From Rickettsiales bacterium (GTDB taxonomy: Bacteria; Pseudomonadota; Alphaproteobacteria; TMED127): a DNA stretch of 27,980 nucleotides. Location: assembly GCA_002690875.1 (NCBI GenBank), contig NZGH01000037.1:1-27980 (forward strand). The letters run 5' to 3'. Numbering within the stretch: the first letter of the stretch is position 1; each line of letters begins with the position of its first letter. The notes under the pieces are model-generated. The model was not told where the DNA came from. It saw only the letters and a program-made list of their open reading frames with translations, and searched no databases. The position numbers were made by a program, and so were the translations under genes. Of the stretch, positions 1 through 8,617 are shown piece after piece.

Positions 1-103
1 AAAAAAAATATTTATTTATTTAATATTATTGGATTTGTTGTTACCACATATGTTATTAGTTTTTTTGTTTTAAGAGTGCTATCGTAATTTTCGGGTTCGT
101 AAT

Positions 104-1063
104 ATGATAATAGTTACTGGAGGTGCTGGATTTATTGGTTCTAACCTTATTAATTGTCTTGGAAACCACAATTTTCAAGACATTGTGTCAGTTGACTGGA
201 AAAATAATGAAAATGAGCACTATTTTAAAAAAAAAGATTTGAAAAAAATCTCTCCTGATAATCTTAAAAATTTTCTGAATGAAAATAAAACATCTATAAA
301 ATTAGTAATTCATCTTGGCGCTATTACTTCAACAACAGAAACAAATGTCAAATTAATACTAGAAAATAATATTAACCTTTCTTTGTTTATTTGGTCATGG
401 TGCGTAGAGAATAAAAAAAGATTGATATACGCTTCATCAGCTGCCACTTACGGTAATGGGTTTAATAACTTTGATGATAAAGAAAAAAACAATTATCTTT
501 CTAAATTAATTCCATTAAATTTGTACGGATGGTCTAAACATTTATTTGATAAATTTACAATTAATCAAAAAAAAAAACCACCTCAGTACGTAGGGCTAAA
601 GTTTTTTAATGTTTATGGACCTAATGAATTTCATAAATCTGAAATGAGAAGCATTGTTCTTAAGATTTTTCAAAAAGTTTCAAATAATCAAACCGTAAAA
701 CTTTTCAAATCACACAACCCTGATTACAAAGATGGTCAGCAAATGAGAGACTTTATATATATCAAGGACGTAATCAACATTATAAAATGGTTTATTGATA
801 ATAAAAATATAAATGGGATTTTTAATGTGGGAACCGGAAAACCAAGAAGTTTTCATGACTTAGCTACTTCAGTTTTTAAAAACTCAAATATTAAAAATAA
901 AATTAAATACATCGACACACCCAAAAATATAAGGGATCAATATCAATATTTTACAAAAGCAAATATAAAAAAACTAAGGCATAATGGGTATAAAAAAAAG
1001 TTTTTTTCGTTAGAGGATGGAATTAAAGACTATATAAGAAATTATTTAATTAAAAACTTATGA
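104..1063 (+). CDS. hldD: ADP-L-glycero-D-manno-heptose 6-epimerase
   Basis: This is a 319-residue short-chain dehydrogenase/epimerase that would interconvert ADP-D-glycero- and ADP-L-glycero-manno-heptose, supplying the heptose of the LPS inner core in the cytoplasm. The N-terminal dinucleotide-binding loop GGAGFIG is at residues 6-12, the serine-rich active-site segment SSAATYG at 111-117, and the catalytic Tyr/Lys pair at Y141 and K145 (YGWSK). NVYGPNE (169-175) followed by HK..M, and DGQQMRDFIYIKDV (210-223), are typical of the HldD/RfaD subfamily rather than of GalE. Length is normal. The start is fixed by the Rossmann loop lying right at the N terminus; no clear Shine-Dalgarno is seen. 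It is the first gene of a plus-strand run and its stop overlaps the lgt start (ATGA). Its presence implies a heptose-containing LPS, which is an inference. Confidence 0.93.
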   Translation: MIIVTGGAGFIGSNLINCLGNHNFQDIVSVDWKNNENEHYFKKKDLKKISPDNLKNFLNENKTSIKLVIHLGAITSTTETNVKLILENNINLSLFIWSWCVENKKRLIYASSAATYGNGFNNFDDKEKNNYLSKLIPLNLYGWSKHLFDKFTINQKKKPPQYVGLKFFNVYGPNEFHKSEMRSIVLKIFQKVSNNQTVKLFKSHNPDYKDGQQMRDFIYIKDVINIIKWFIDNKNINGIFNVGTGKPRSFHDLATSVFKNSNIKNKIKYIDTPKNIRDQYQYFTKANIKKLRHNGYKKKFFSLEDGIKDYIRNYLIKNL

Positions 1064-1833
1064 TTTATGAACACAACCTAAACCCAGTAGCAGTTGAAAT
1101 TTTTTTCTTAAAAATTCATTGGTATTCTTTAGCTTATGTTTTTGGATTTATCTTCTGTAATTATTATTCAAAATATTTAATAAAAAAAAAATTATTAAAC
1201 CTGGAGTTATCATTAGTTGATGACTTTATTACTTGGTTGATCATTGCTGTTATACTAGGTGGAAGGTTAGGATATGTTATTTTTTATAACTTTGATTTCT
1301 ATTTTGAAAATCCGGTTGAGGTCTTTAAAATTTGGCAAGGTGGAATGTCATTTCATGGCGCATTACTAGGATTAATAATTTTAATCATTTTTTATTCAAA
1401 AATTAAAAATGTTAAATTTTCTGAACTTTGTAATTTAGTTGCTTACAGCTCTCCAATAGGAATTTTTTTAGGTAGACTGGCAAATTTTATAAATGCCGAA
1501 CTTGTGGGCAGACCAACAGATGGTTCATGGGGTATTTTGTATGAATCAGAATTCTTAACTAGACATCCCAGTCAAATTTATGAGGCAGTGTTTGAAGGTT
1601 TAATTATCTTTATAATCCTGAACTTTTTTGTGAGAAGTGATCTAAAAAATAGACTAAATGGATATGCTTTATTTTTAATATTTTACAGTTTTTTTAGATT
1701 TAATTTAGAATTTTTTAGAGAACCCGACTCTCATTTAGGTTTTATAATTAATAATATAACTATGGGACAAATTTTAACTTTTCCGATGTTATTAATTGGA
1801 ATAATTTTTTTAAAAAATGAAAAAAAACTCTAA
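1060..1833 (+). CDS. lgt: Prolipoprotein diacylglyceryl transferase
   Basis: This 257-residue integral membrane enzyme transfers diacylglycerol from phosphatidylglycerol to the lipobox cysteine of prolipoproteins, the first step of lipoprotein maturation at the inner membrane. The conserved WQGGMSFHGALLG block (92-104) carries the essential His at 99, and the Lgt signature GRLANFINAELVGRP (138-152) carries the phosphatidylglycerol-binding Arg139 and the conserved Asn residues. Multiple hydrophobic segments span the protein. The start codon overlaps the hldD stop by four bases (ATGA), so the two are probably translationally coupled. Its 3' end overlaps the next gene by 17 bases. Length is slightly short of the usual 260-290 residues, in keeping with the compact genome. 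Confidence 0.95.
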   Translation: MIYEHNLNPVAVEIFFLKIHWYSLAYVFGFIFCNYYSKYLIKKKLLNLELSLVDDFITWLIIAVILGGRLGYVIFYNFDFYFENPVEVFKIWQGGMSFHGALLGLIILIIFYSKIKNVKFSELCNLVAYSSPIGIFLGRLANFINAELVGRPTDGSWGILYESEFLTRHPSQIYEAVFEGLIIFIILNFFVRSDLKNRLNGYALFLIFYSFFRFNLEFFREPDSHLGFIINNITMGQILTFPMLLIGIIFLKNEKKL

Positions 1834-2848
1834 GATATATTACGCTTTAAACAATTTAGGTACACTTTCTCTTAGTAGATTTATTTTTCTTTGTCTGTAT
1901 GAAAAAGATCGTGGATATTATCAAAAAAATAGAATTGGAACTGATTTCATAACAGCACCAGAAATTAGTCAGCTTTTTGGTGAATGCATTTCAATATTTA
2001 TAGCTTCAATTAATCAAAGAATTGGAAATATAAGAGACTTTTGTGAGTTAGGCCCTGGTAATGGAACTCTAATAAAAGACTTATCGAGAAACTTAAATAA
2101 ATTGATTAAAGAAGAGTTAAAGTTTTTTTTATTTGAAAAATCGAGTAATCTTACAGAAAATATAAAAAAAAATATTGGAAAAATAAACATTTCACATCTT
2201 AAAAAATTAATTTTTCCACCCAGACCAATTTTTTTTATAGCAAACGAATTTTTTGATGCATTACCAATAAATCAGTTTGAGAAAACTTCAGAAGGCTGGT
2301 TAGAAAGAAGAATTGATTTAATTGAAGGAAAATTAAAATTGATTTTAAAAAAAAATCCTTTCTTTTCACTAAAAGAACTGGACGGAAAAAAAGGGGATAT
2401 AAATGAAATATCACCATATGGTACTCTATACTTAAAAAGAGTTTTTAATCATTTAAAAGAGTTTGGTGGAGGCTTGCTAATTTTTGATTACGGACCTCTA
2501 AAAAAAAAGAAAGCTGATACATTGCAATCTATTTTTAAAAAAAAAAAAAGCTACTTTCTTAATAATCCCTATGAATCAGATATCACATATCATGTTGATT
2601 TTGAAAAAATAAAACAGCAAGCTCATCAATCAGGTTTATTTTTTTATGGCCCGATCACACAAAAAAAATTTCTTTTTTTTAATGGAATAAATGAAAGATT
2701 TTTTAAACTATCAAGAGGTTTGCAATCAAGCAAACAACTTGAAATATTAAACTCACAGTTCACTAGACTTACTAACGCTAAAGGAATGGGTGATTTAGTT
2801 AAATGTACTTTAATAACCAAAAAAAAACTTAAATTAAATTTTTTCTAA
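1817..2848 (+). CDS. MidA/NDUFAF7-family SAM-dependent methyltransferase (COG1565)
   Basis: This 343-residue class I methyltransferase carries the family's hallmark block DFITAPEISQLFGE (43-56), the SAM-binding loop ELGPGNGTL (77-85), and ANEFFDALPINQF further on. The mitochondrial homologue NDUFAF7/MidA dimethylates an arginine of the NDUFS2 subunit during complex I assembly. The bacterial members are presumed to act on NuoD, but that is inference from the family. The gene lies between lgt and pgeF, a common alphaproteobacterial order. It starts 17 bases inside lgt, and its stop shares one base with the pgeF start (TAATG). It contains a run of 13 A (2537-2549) inside the reading frame, and the frame stays open across it. 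No Shine-Dalgarno is obvious, so coupling to lgt translation is likely. Confidence 0.9.
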   Translation: MKKNSKIYYALNNLGTLSLSRFIFLCLYEKDRGYYQKNRIGTDFITAPEISQLFGECISIFIASINQRIGNIRDFCELGPGNGTLIKDLSRNLNKLIKEELKFFLFEKSSNLTENIKKNIGKINISHLKKLIFPPRPIFFIANEFFDALPINQFEKTSEGWLERRIDLIEGKLKLILKKNPFFSLKELDGKKGDINEISPYGTLYLKRVFNHLKEFGGGLLIFDYGPLKKKKADTLQSIFKKKKSYFLNNPYESDITYHVDFEKIKQQAHQSGLFFYGPITQKKFLFFNGINERFFKLSRGLQSSKQLEILNSQFTRLTNAKGMGDLVKCTLITKKKLKLNFF

Positions 2849-3615
2849 TGCCGAGAAAAAACAAAATTATTTATCATAAAAATTTCAAATATTGTTTTTT
2901 TACAAGAAATGGTGGTGTAAGTAAAAACAACTTCAGTTCTTTAAACTGTAGCTATAATAATGGAGATGACGAAAAAAATGTTAAAAAAAATATAGATTTG
3001 GTTAATAAAAAGTTTTATAGAGAAAAAAAAATAGTTTTAATCAATCAAGTTCACTCTAACAAAATTTTTTTCATTGATAATTACAATAATGAAATTTTTT
3101 GTGGTGATGGAATTATTTCTAATAAAAAAGATCTTATTCTTGGTGTTTTAACTGCAGACTGCGCTCCGATGGTAATTTTAGGAAAAAAATATTACGGAAT
3201 TATCCATGCAGGGTGGAGAGGAACATTTTCAGGTATAATTGAAAATGCAATTAATTTTTTTTTAAAAAAAGGGGAACGTAAGCAGGATATTTTTATCGAT
3301 GTAGGTCCTCATTTAAAAAAAAATTCTTTTGAAGTAAAGAGTGACTTTATAGTTAAATTAAAACAACTTAAAGTTGATTCAGATAAATATATTTCATCAA
3401 TAAAAAAAAGCCTGTATTTTAATTTCAGTTTACTACTTGAAGATAAAATAATGAATTGTGGTATTGATGATTTTAATATTTCAGGAATTGATACATATCA
3501 AAACCATAATGATTTTTATAGCTTCAGATACTATTATAAAAAAGGAATTAAAAATTGTGGTAGGCAAATCAGTTTAGTTAGTATAAAAGATAATTATGAA
3601 ATTGGTTTCAGGTAA
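2848..3615 (+). CDS. pgeF: Peptidoglycan editing factor PgeF / YfiH laccase-domain protein
   Basis: This 255-residue protein of the YfiH/DUF152 family has the three metal ligands in their usual contexts: His69 in NQVHS, Cys105 in TADCAPMVI, and His120 in IIHAGWRGT. Family members were first called polyphenol oxidases. E. coli YfiH is reported to hydrolyse misincorporated L-Ser-containing UDP-MurNAc peptide intermediates, and the related FAMIN has purine nucleoside activities, so the precise substrate here is uncertain. The start shares one base with the upstream methyltransferase stop (TAATG). The 3' end overlaps prs by 20 bases. The placement just before prs would also suit a role in nucleoside/ribose-phosphate metabolism, but that is speculative. 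Confidence 0.9.
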   Translation: MPRKNKIIYHKNFKYCFFTRNGGVSKNNFSSLNCSYNNGDDEKNVKKNIDLVNKKFYREKKIVLINQVHSNKIFFIDNYNNEIFCGDGIISNKKDLILGVLTADCAPMVILGKKYYGIIHAGWRGTFSGIIENAINFFLKKGERKQDIFIDVGPHLKKNSFEVKSDFIVKLKQLKVDSDKYISSIKKSLYFNFSLLLEDKIMNCGIDDFNISGIDTYQNHNDFYSFRYYYKKGIKNCGRQISLVSIKDNYEIGFR

Positions 3616-4528
3616 TAGTAATAAACCTCTTGCTGATAGTATTGCAAAGTATCTCGGAGTTAAACTTGTTAACGCAACAATTAAAAAATTTCCAGACAAA
3701 GAAATTTTTGTTGAGATACAAGAGAATGTTAGAGGAGAAGATGTTTTTGTTATACAATCGACATCATTTCCTGCTAATGACCATGTAATGGAATTACTAA
3801 TTACAATTGATGCTCTTAAAAGGGGGTCAGCCAAGAGAATTGCTGCAATTATGCCTTACTATGGTTATGCAAGACAGGACCGAAAGTCTGGACCTAGAAC
3901 ACCTATTTCAGCTAAATTACTTGCCAACCTAATTAGTACTGCTGGGGCAGATAGAGCGCTAATGGTTGATCTTCACGCGGGACAAATTCAGGGTTTTTTT
4001 GATATTCCGACGGATAATTTGTTTGCTGCACCAGTTTTTATAGAAGATATAAAAAAGAAATTTTCTGGAAAAGACTTTGTTATCATATCTCCCGATGTTG
4101 GTGGAGTTGTAAGAGCTAGAGCAATTGCTAAAAGAGTAGACTGCGATCTTGCTATAATTGACAAAAGAAGAGAAAAAGCAAGTGTTTCAGAAGTTATGAA
4201 TATTATTGGAGAAATTAAAAATAAACATTGTATTTTAATTGATGATATATGTGATACGGCAGGTACACTCACAAATGCATCAAAAGCATTAAAAGATAAA
4301 AAGGCAAAATCTGTTTACGCCTACATAACTCATGGAGTTTTATCAGAACCAGCTATCGAAAGAATTAATAACTCACCTATTGATAAAATGATAATAACTG
4401 ATAGTATTCTCGCTCGAGAAGATGTTCGTACTTCTGAAAAAATTGAACAATTGTCTATAGCTCCACTCATAGGAGAGGCAATAGGAAGAATTACGGAAAA
4501 CAGATCTGTTTCGAGTTTATTTGCTTGA
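3596..4528 (+). CDS. prs: Ribose-phosphate pyrophosphokinase (PRPP synthetase)
   Basis: This 310-residue cytoplasmic enzyme makes PRPP from ribose 5-phosphate and ATP, feeding nucleotide, histidine, tryptophan and NAD synthesis. All class I landmarks are present: [10 protein letters not shown] near residues 32-41, [10 protein letters not shown] (88-97), [14 protein letters not shown] with catalytic His127, the flexible-loop region DKRREK (189-194), and the PRPP loop DDICDTAGT (216-224). Length is that of the family. The start at 3596 lies 20 bases inside pgeF; it is required because residues 2-8 (KLVSGNS) form the conserved first strand. It is separated from rplY by 12 bases. PRPP links to the adenine released by mtnP in this window, although no apt gene is seen here. 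Confidence 0.97.
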   Translation: MKLVSGNSNKPLADSIAKYLGVKLVNATIKKFPDKEIFVEIQENVRGEDVFVIQSTSFPANDHVMELLITIDALKRGSAKRIAAIMPYYGYARQDRKSGPRTPISAKLLANLISTAGADRALMVDLHAGQIQGFFDIPTDNLFAAPVFIEDIKKKFSGKDFVIISPDVGGVVRARAIAKRVDCDLAIIDKRREKASVSEVMNIIGEIKNKHCILIDDICDTAGTLTNASKALKDKKAKSVYAYITHGVLSEPAIERINNSPIDKMIITDSILAREDVRTSEKIEQLSIAPLIGEAIGRITENRSVSSLFA

Positions 4529-4540
4529 TAGGAGTACAAT

Positions 4541-5245
4541 ATGAGTCAGAACCCACAATTAATCGTTAATAGAAGAGAAAATATTGGAACTGGAGATTCA
4601 AGAAGCGTTAGACAAGAAAAAAAAATTCCAGGAATTATTTACGGTGAGAAAAAGGATCCTATCCCAGTTTTATTAGATGAAAAAATTCTTAAATTAAAAA
4701 TTAAAGATCCTACTTTTTTTTCTAAGCAATGTGAAATTAAATATAACGACGAAGTTATAAAGGTTTTACCCAAAGATTTACAACTTCACCCCGTCAAGGA
4801 AAGCATCTTACATATCGATTTTCTTAGAGTTGGGGATAATACAACCGTAACCTTATTTGTTCCAGTCAAATTTATAAACGAAAATAATTGTCCAGGCATA
4901 AAACAGGGTGGAGTTTTAAATGTTGTAAGGCGTGAAGTAGAACTCATAACTTTAGTATCAAAAATACCCGAATCACTTGAAGCAAATCTTGACGGGTTGG
5001 AAATTGGCGACAGTATACATATAAGCTCGATAAATTTACAAGAGGGTGTAATACCTTCAATTTCTGATAGAGATTTTACTATTGCAACAATTGCCCCACC
5101 AACAGTCATGAAAGTTGAAGAGGAAAAACCAGTTGAAGAAGCTGAGGGTGCTGAAGCGAAAGAGGGTTCAGATGAAACTAAGCAAGAAGCAGCAAAAGAA
5201 CAATCCTCTGAAGAGAAAAAATCAGAAGATAACGAAAAAAAATAA
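4541..5245 (+). CDS. rplY: 50S ribosomal protein L25/general stress protein Ctc
   Basis: This 234-residue long-form (TL5/Ctc-type) L25 binds 5S rRNA. It has the N-terminal 5S-binding domain with the RQEKKIPGIIYG segment (residues 25-36), LQLHPVKESILHIDFLRV (81-98), and the C-terminal beta domain with the conserved ISSINLQEG-type segment. A low-complexity Glu/Lys/Ala tail occupies roughly the last 45 residues and is probably disordered, a common feature of alphaproteobacterial L25. One of the few strong Shine-Dalgarno sequences in the window, GGAG at 4531-4534 with a six-base spacer, fixes the start. It is followed after 14 bases by pth, the standard rplY-pth-ychF alphaproteobacterial cluster. 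Expected to be well expressed. Confidence 0.95.
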   Translation: MSQNPQLIVNRRENIGTGDSRSVRQEKKIPGIIYGEKKDPIPVLLDEKILKLKIKDPTFFSKQCEIKYNDEVIKVLPKDLQLHPVKESILHIDFLRVGDNTTVTLFVPVKFINENNCPGIKQGGVLNVVRREVELITLVSKIPESLEANLDGLEIGDSIHISSINLQEGVIPSISDRDFTIATIAPPTVMKVEEEKPVEEAEGAEAKEGSDETKQEAAKEQSSEEKKSEDNEKK

Positions 5246-5259
5246 TGTTTTCTAATTAA

Positions 5260-5823
5260 ATGATTTTAATAACTGGACTTGGCAACCCTGGTAAAGAATT
5301 CTTAAAAACAAGACATAATATAGGTTTTGACATAGTCGATTCAATTCATGCTGAATTTAATTTTCCAAAATTTTCTGAAAAATTTAACTCTTTATACTCA
5401 AAAAAAACTATATACGACGAAATAATTGTGATTCAAAAACCCATGTCGTATATGAATTTGAGTGGAGACCCAATAAAAAAAATTTTAAATTTTTTTAAAA
5501 TTAATAATACTGAAGATATTTTTGTTTTTCATGACGACTTAGACCTTGAATTCTCTTCACTTAGAATAAAAAGTTCTGGAGGTCATGGGGGGCACAATGG
5601 GATTAAAAATATTATAGGGCTGGTTGGTCCTAATTTTAATAGAATTAAGTTTGGTATTAAAAACGCTTTATACAAAGAAAAAAATATTGATGCTGAAAAA
5701 TTTGTTTTGGATAAATTTAACATAGAAGAACTAGAAATAATTGAAGTTATTAAAAAAAAAATAATTATTAATTTTGAATTACTAATAAAAAAAGATTTTT
5801 CATCTTTTAAGAACAATTTTTAA
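5260..5823 (+). CDS. pth: Peptidyl-tRNA hydrolase
   Basis: This 187-residue enzyme cleaves peptidyl-tRNA that drops off ribosomes, recycling tRNA. Key residues are in place relative to the E. coli enzyme: Asn9 in GLGNPG, catalytic His19 in TRHNIGF, Asn66 in KPMSYMNLSG, Asp92 in HDDLDL, and Asn113 in GGHGGHNG. Length is normal. The first Met begins the conserved first strand (MILITGLGNPG), so the start is secure. It follows rplY closely and precedes ychF by a single base. All three are translation-associated and probably co-transcribed with prs. Confidence 0.97.
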   Translation: MILITGLGNPGKEFLKTRHNIGFDIVDSIHAEFNFPKFSEKFNSLYSKKTIYDEIIVIQKPMSYMNLSGDPIKKILNFFKINNTEDIFVFHDDLDLEFSSLRIKSSGGHGGHNGIKNIIGLVGPNFNRIKFGIKNALYKEKNIDAEKFVLDKFNIEELEIIEVIKKKIIINFELLIKKDFSSFKNNF

Positions 5824-5824
5824 T

Positions 5825-6922
5825 ATGGGTTTTAACTGTGGGATATTAGGCTTACCAAATGTTGGAAAATCAACATTATTTAACGCTTTAACATCAACTC
5901 AAAAAGCTGAATCTAAAAATTATCCCTTTTGTACAATTGATCCTAATATTGGAAAAGTTGAAGTCGCAGATGAACGTTTAAAAAAGATTTCAGAAATTTC
6001 TCGATCAGAAAAAACAATATTCAATCAATTGGAATTTGTTGATATTGCAGGTTTAGTAAAAGGGGCAAGTAAAGGTGAAGGGTTAGGAAATAAATTCTTA
6101 TCAAACCTTTACTCTGTTGATGCTCTTATTCATGTTGTCAGATGTTTTGAAAATAAAGATATTACCCATGTTGACAGTAAAATATCTCCACTAAATGACA
6201 TTCATACTATTGAGACTGAACTACTACTCTCCGATCTTTCAAAGATTGAAAATATAATTGAAAATTTAAAAAAAAAAAACAAAGGAAAAGTTATTGACCC
6301 TCACCTTTTAAATACACTTGAAAGTGCCAAAAAAAATTTAGATAATGGTATCTTTTTAAGAAATTGTTCTCAGGAACTAGTAGAGTCAAAGGTACTCGCT
6401 AGCTATAATCTTTTGACTATAAAACCAATGATTTATGTTTGTAATGTGGATGAAGGTTCAATCATTAACGGAAATGAATTAAGTAAGCAAGTAGAAAGAA
6501 TTGCTAATGAAACATCTACAAAAATATTAAATATTTCGGCTGATATTGAATCAGAAATTTCCCTGATTGAAAATTTAAAAGAAAAACAAGAGTTCCTCTT
6601 ATCAATTGGCTTAAAAGAAACGTCTTTATCAAAACTTATTAGAGAGGGATATGACCTCTTAAATTTATTAACTTTTTTTACATCTGGTATCAAAGAATCT
6701 CGAGCTTGGTCTTGTCAAAAAGGTTCTTTTGCTCCAGATGCTGGAGCTAAAATTCATACTGATTTTAAACGTGGTTTTATCAAAGCAGAGGTTATTGATT
6801 ATCTTGATTTTATAGAGTTTAAGGGTGAACAAAATTGTAAAGAAAAAGGAAAAGTTAGGCTTGAAGGTAAAGAATATTTAGTGAAAGACGGAGACATAAT
6901 GAACTTCAAATTTAATGTTTAG
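5825..6922 (+). CDS. ychF: Redox-regulated ATPase/GTPase YchF
   Basis: This 365-residue Obg-family P-loop NTPase (OLA1/YchF) associates with ribosomes and modulates stress responses. Walker A is GLPNVGKST (9-17) and the G3 region is DIAGLVKGASKGEGLGNKFL near residue 75. The usual NKxD specificity motif is replaced by the YchF-type CNVDEG, which is why family members prefer ATP. The C-terminal TGS domain contains the conserved IHTDFKRGFIKAEV segment. The normally RAWT-type motif reads RAWSCQKG here. Full length. It ends the first plus-strand operon, and its stop lies 11 bases past the stop of the convergent aldolase gene. No terminator is visible between them. Confidence 0.96.
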   Translation: MGFNCGILGLPNVGKSTLFNALTSTQKAESKNYPFCTIDPNIGKVEVADERLKKISEISRSEKTIFNQLEFVDIAGLVKGASKGEGLGNKFLSNLYSVDALIHVVRCFENKDITHVDSKISPLNDIHTIETELLLSDLSKIENIIENLKKKNKGKVIDPHLLNTLESAKKNLDNGIFLRNCSQELVESKVLASYNLLTIKPMIYVCNVDEGSIINGNELSKQVERIANETSTKILNISADIESEISLIENLKEKQEFLLSIGLKETSLSKLIREGYDLLNLLTFFTSGIKESRAWSCQKGSFAPDAGAKIHTDFKRGFIKAEVIDYLDFIEFKGEQNCKEKGKVRLEGKEYLVKDGDIMNFKFNV

Positions 6923-7544
6923 GCTTATAATTATTAAACTTTTTTAAAACATTACTAATTTCGTTACTACTTAAAAGTTTAAAGTTTTTTGAAAGCAAAC
7001 AAAAATAATACTGCTTTGCTAACTTTTCTAATGCTAAAGAAAGATGAACAGCCTCATCAATATTTTCACCAAGACTTATTTGTCCATGATTAGCAATCAA
7101 ACATCCTTTTCTATTTTTGCATGCTGTTAACACAAAGTCAGCTAGTTTTGTTGTTCCGAAAGTTGCATACTTTGAGCACTTGATATCATCTCCTCCAAAT
7201 TCAGCTATCATATAATGAAACTTTTTAATCCTTTGCCTCATACAAGAGAGAATAGAAGCCCAGTCAGAATGACAATGAACGATTGAGTTAACTTCTTTTC
7301 GTTTTTTGTAGACTAATAAATGCAAGTCAAGCTCACTAGAAGGTTTTACTCCATTCCTTGCATTACCCTCAAAATCAATTATGGAAATATTTTCATTTTT
7401 CAATTTTTTGATATCTATACCTGAAGGGGTAATAAAAACTTTATCTTTAAATTTTACACTAATGTTACCTTCAGAACCTAAGTTCATACCTTTTTCTAAA
7501 AGTAAGTTATAATTTTCAATAATTGTCTTTTTTATAATTTTCAT
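6912..7544 (-). CDS. Class II aldolase (FucA-like), predicted 5-methylthioribulose-1-phosphate aldolase of the DHAP shunt
   Basis: This 210-residue zinc-dependent class II aldolase/adducin protein aligns residue for residue with L-fuculose-phosphate aldolase. The catalytic Glu71 is in PSSELDLH, and the zinc ligands are His90, His92 (IVHCHS) and His153 (ANHGQ). The central stretch FHYMIAEFGGDDIKCSKYATFG (109-130) is of the FucA/Ald2 type, not the MtnB dehydratase type. The gene directly follows mtnA by two bases in an mtnP-mtnA-aldolase order. Known biology: in Rhodospirillum rubrum and some E. coli, a class II aldolase (Ald2) cleaves 5-methylthioribulose-1-phosphate into DHAP and (methylthio)acetaldehyde. 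I infer that role here. The alternative is MtnB or a sugar-phosphate aldolase. The tail overlaps ychF by 11 bases. Confidence 0.82.
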   Translation of the reverse strand: MKIIKKTIIENYNLLLEKGMNLGSEGNISVKFKDKVFITPSGIDIKKLKNENISIIDFEGNARNGVKPSSELDLHLLVYKKRKEVNSIVHCHSDWASILSCMRQRIKKFHYMIAEFGGDDIKCSKYATFGTTKLADFVLTACKNRKGCLIANHGQISLGENIDEAVHLSLALEKLAKQYYFCLLSKNFKLLSSNEISNVLKKFNNYKPKH

Positions 7545-7546
7545 AA

Positions 7547-8617
7547 TTATTTTTTTAATTTTTTTTTTATAGAAGAGCAGTTAGCTTTACAAATCCCGTT
7601 TTCGGTTATCAAGGCTGTAATAAATTTTGAGGGTGTAACGTCGAAGGCTGGGTTAAAAGTTTTAGTTTTATTTTTATAAATTCTCCCGGTTAATAATTTT
7701 TTAGATTTTTCAAAAATCAAATTTGATAACTCTTTTCCATCTCTTGTTTCTATAGGTATGTCTGATCCTTTTTTTAAATTACGATCTATTGTTGAGGTAG
7801 GTAGCGCAACATAAAATGGAATATTATTTTCATGTGCAGAGATTGCTTTTAAATATGTACCTATTTTATTACAAACATCGCCATTCATTGCGGTTCTATC
7901 ACTTCCAACTAAACATAAATCAACTTTTCCTTTTTGCATTAAATGACCACCTGCGTTGTCTACAATTACAGTGTGAGGAATTTTTTCATTATATAACTCC
8001 CATGATGTTAAGAGAGCTCCTTGATTTCTTGGTCTTGTCTCATCAACCCATATATGTAAAGGAATTTGAGCTTGATGAGCATAAAAAATGGGCGACAAAG
8101 CAGTACCATAATCAACTGTTGCTAACCAGCCAGCATTGCAATGTGTTAATATGTTAATTGGTTTCTTTTTTTTTTTGTAAATTTGCTCAATTATCTTAAG
8201 CCCATTATGACCTATTTTTTTACAGCTCTTAATGTCATCATCTCTTATCAAATTTGCAAGTTTGATTGCTAAAGAAGCTCTTTTGTTTGGAGTTGTTTTG
8301 AGCAATTTTTCCTTTATTGTATCTAATGCCCATTTAAGATTTATAGCCGTAGGTCTAGTTTTTAGAAGTTTATCGTAACATTTTTTAATATTTATTATAC
8401 TTGAATTTTGTTCAATTGATTTTGCAAAACCAAAAGCAGCAGTTACTCCAATTAACGGTGCCCCTCTAACCTTCATATCCTCGATAGCTTTACAAAAGTC
8501 GTTAAGTGACTGTAATTTTTCTACTTTAAATTTAAAAGGAAGTTTAGTCTGATCTATAATTTTTACATCCCTATTCTCTACCCAAATTGTAGAAAATTTT
8601 TTATTTTTAACCTTCAT
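7547..8617 (-). CDS. mtnA: S-methyl-5-thioribose-1-phosphate isomerase
   Basis: This 356-residue enzyme isomerises 5-methylthioribose-1-phosphate to 5-methylthioribulose-1-phosphate in MTA salvage. It belongs to the eIF2B-related fold, but the isomerase-specific residues are present: catalytic Cys160 in THCNAGWLAT, catalytic Asp240 in VGSDRTAMNGD, the RGAPLIG loop (51-57), DETRPRNQGALLTSWEL (192-208) and NKIGTY (250-255). Its ATG overlaps the mtnP stop by four bases (ATGA read on the minus strand), and the aldolase gene starts two bases after its stop, so the three form one transcription unit. Length matches the family. The lysine-rich C terminus is unremarkable for this genome. Confidence 0.95.
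   Translation of the reverse strand: MKVKNKKFSTIWVENRDVKIIDQTKLPFKFKVEKLQSLNDFCKAIEDMKVRGAPLIGVTAAFGFAKSIEQNSSIINIKKCYDKLLKTRPTAINLKWALDTIKEKLLKTTPNKRASLAIKLANLIRDDDIKSCKKIGHNGLKIIEQIYKKKKKPINILTHCNAGWLATVDYGTALSPIFYAHQAQIPLHIWVDETRPRNQGALLTSWELYNEKIPHTVIVDNAGGHLMQKGKVDLCLVGSDRTAMNGDVCNKIGTYLKAISAHENNIPFYVALPTSTIDRNLKKGSDIPIETRDGKELSNLIFEKSKKLLTGRIYKNKTKTFNPAFDVTPSKFITALITENGICKANCSSIKKKLKK

Noticed and set aside
1..103. Possible promoter or gene end at the left edge
   Set aside because: The sequence is AT-rich with no convincing -35/-10 pair, hairpin or open frame; it is too short to interpret without the flanking DNA.
6912..7544. MtnB (methylthioribulose-1-phosphate dehydratase) as the identity of the gene after mtnA
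   Set aside because: MtnB shares the Glu and His residues, but the central HYMIAEFGG and YATFGT blocks and the spacing of E71/H90/H92/H153 follow the FucA/Ald2 aldolases. Kept only as an alternative.
7816..8157. 113-codon open frame on the plus strand
   Set aside because: It is antisense to the conserved core of mtnA, its translation has no recognisable features, and mtnA fully explains the DNA.
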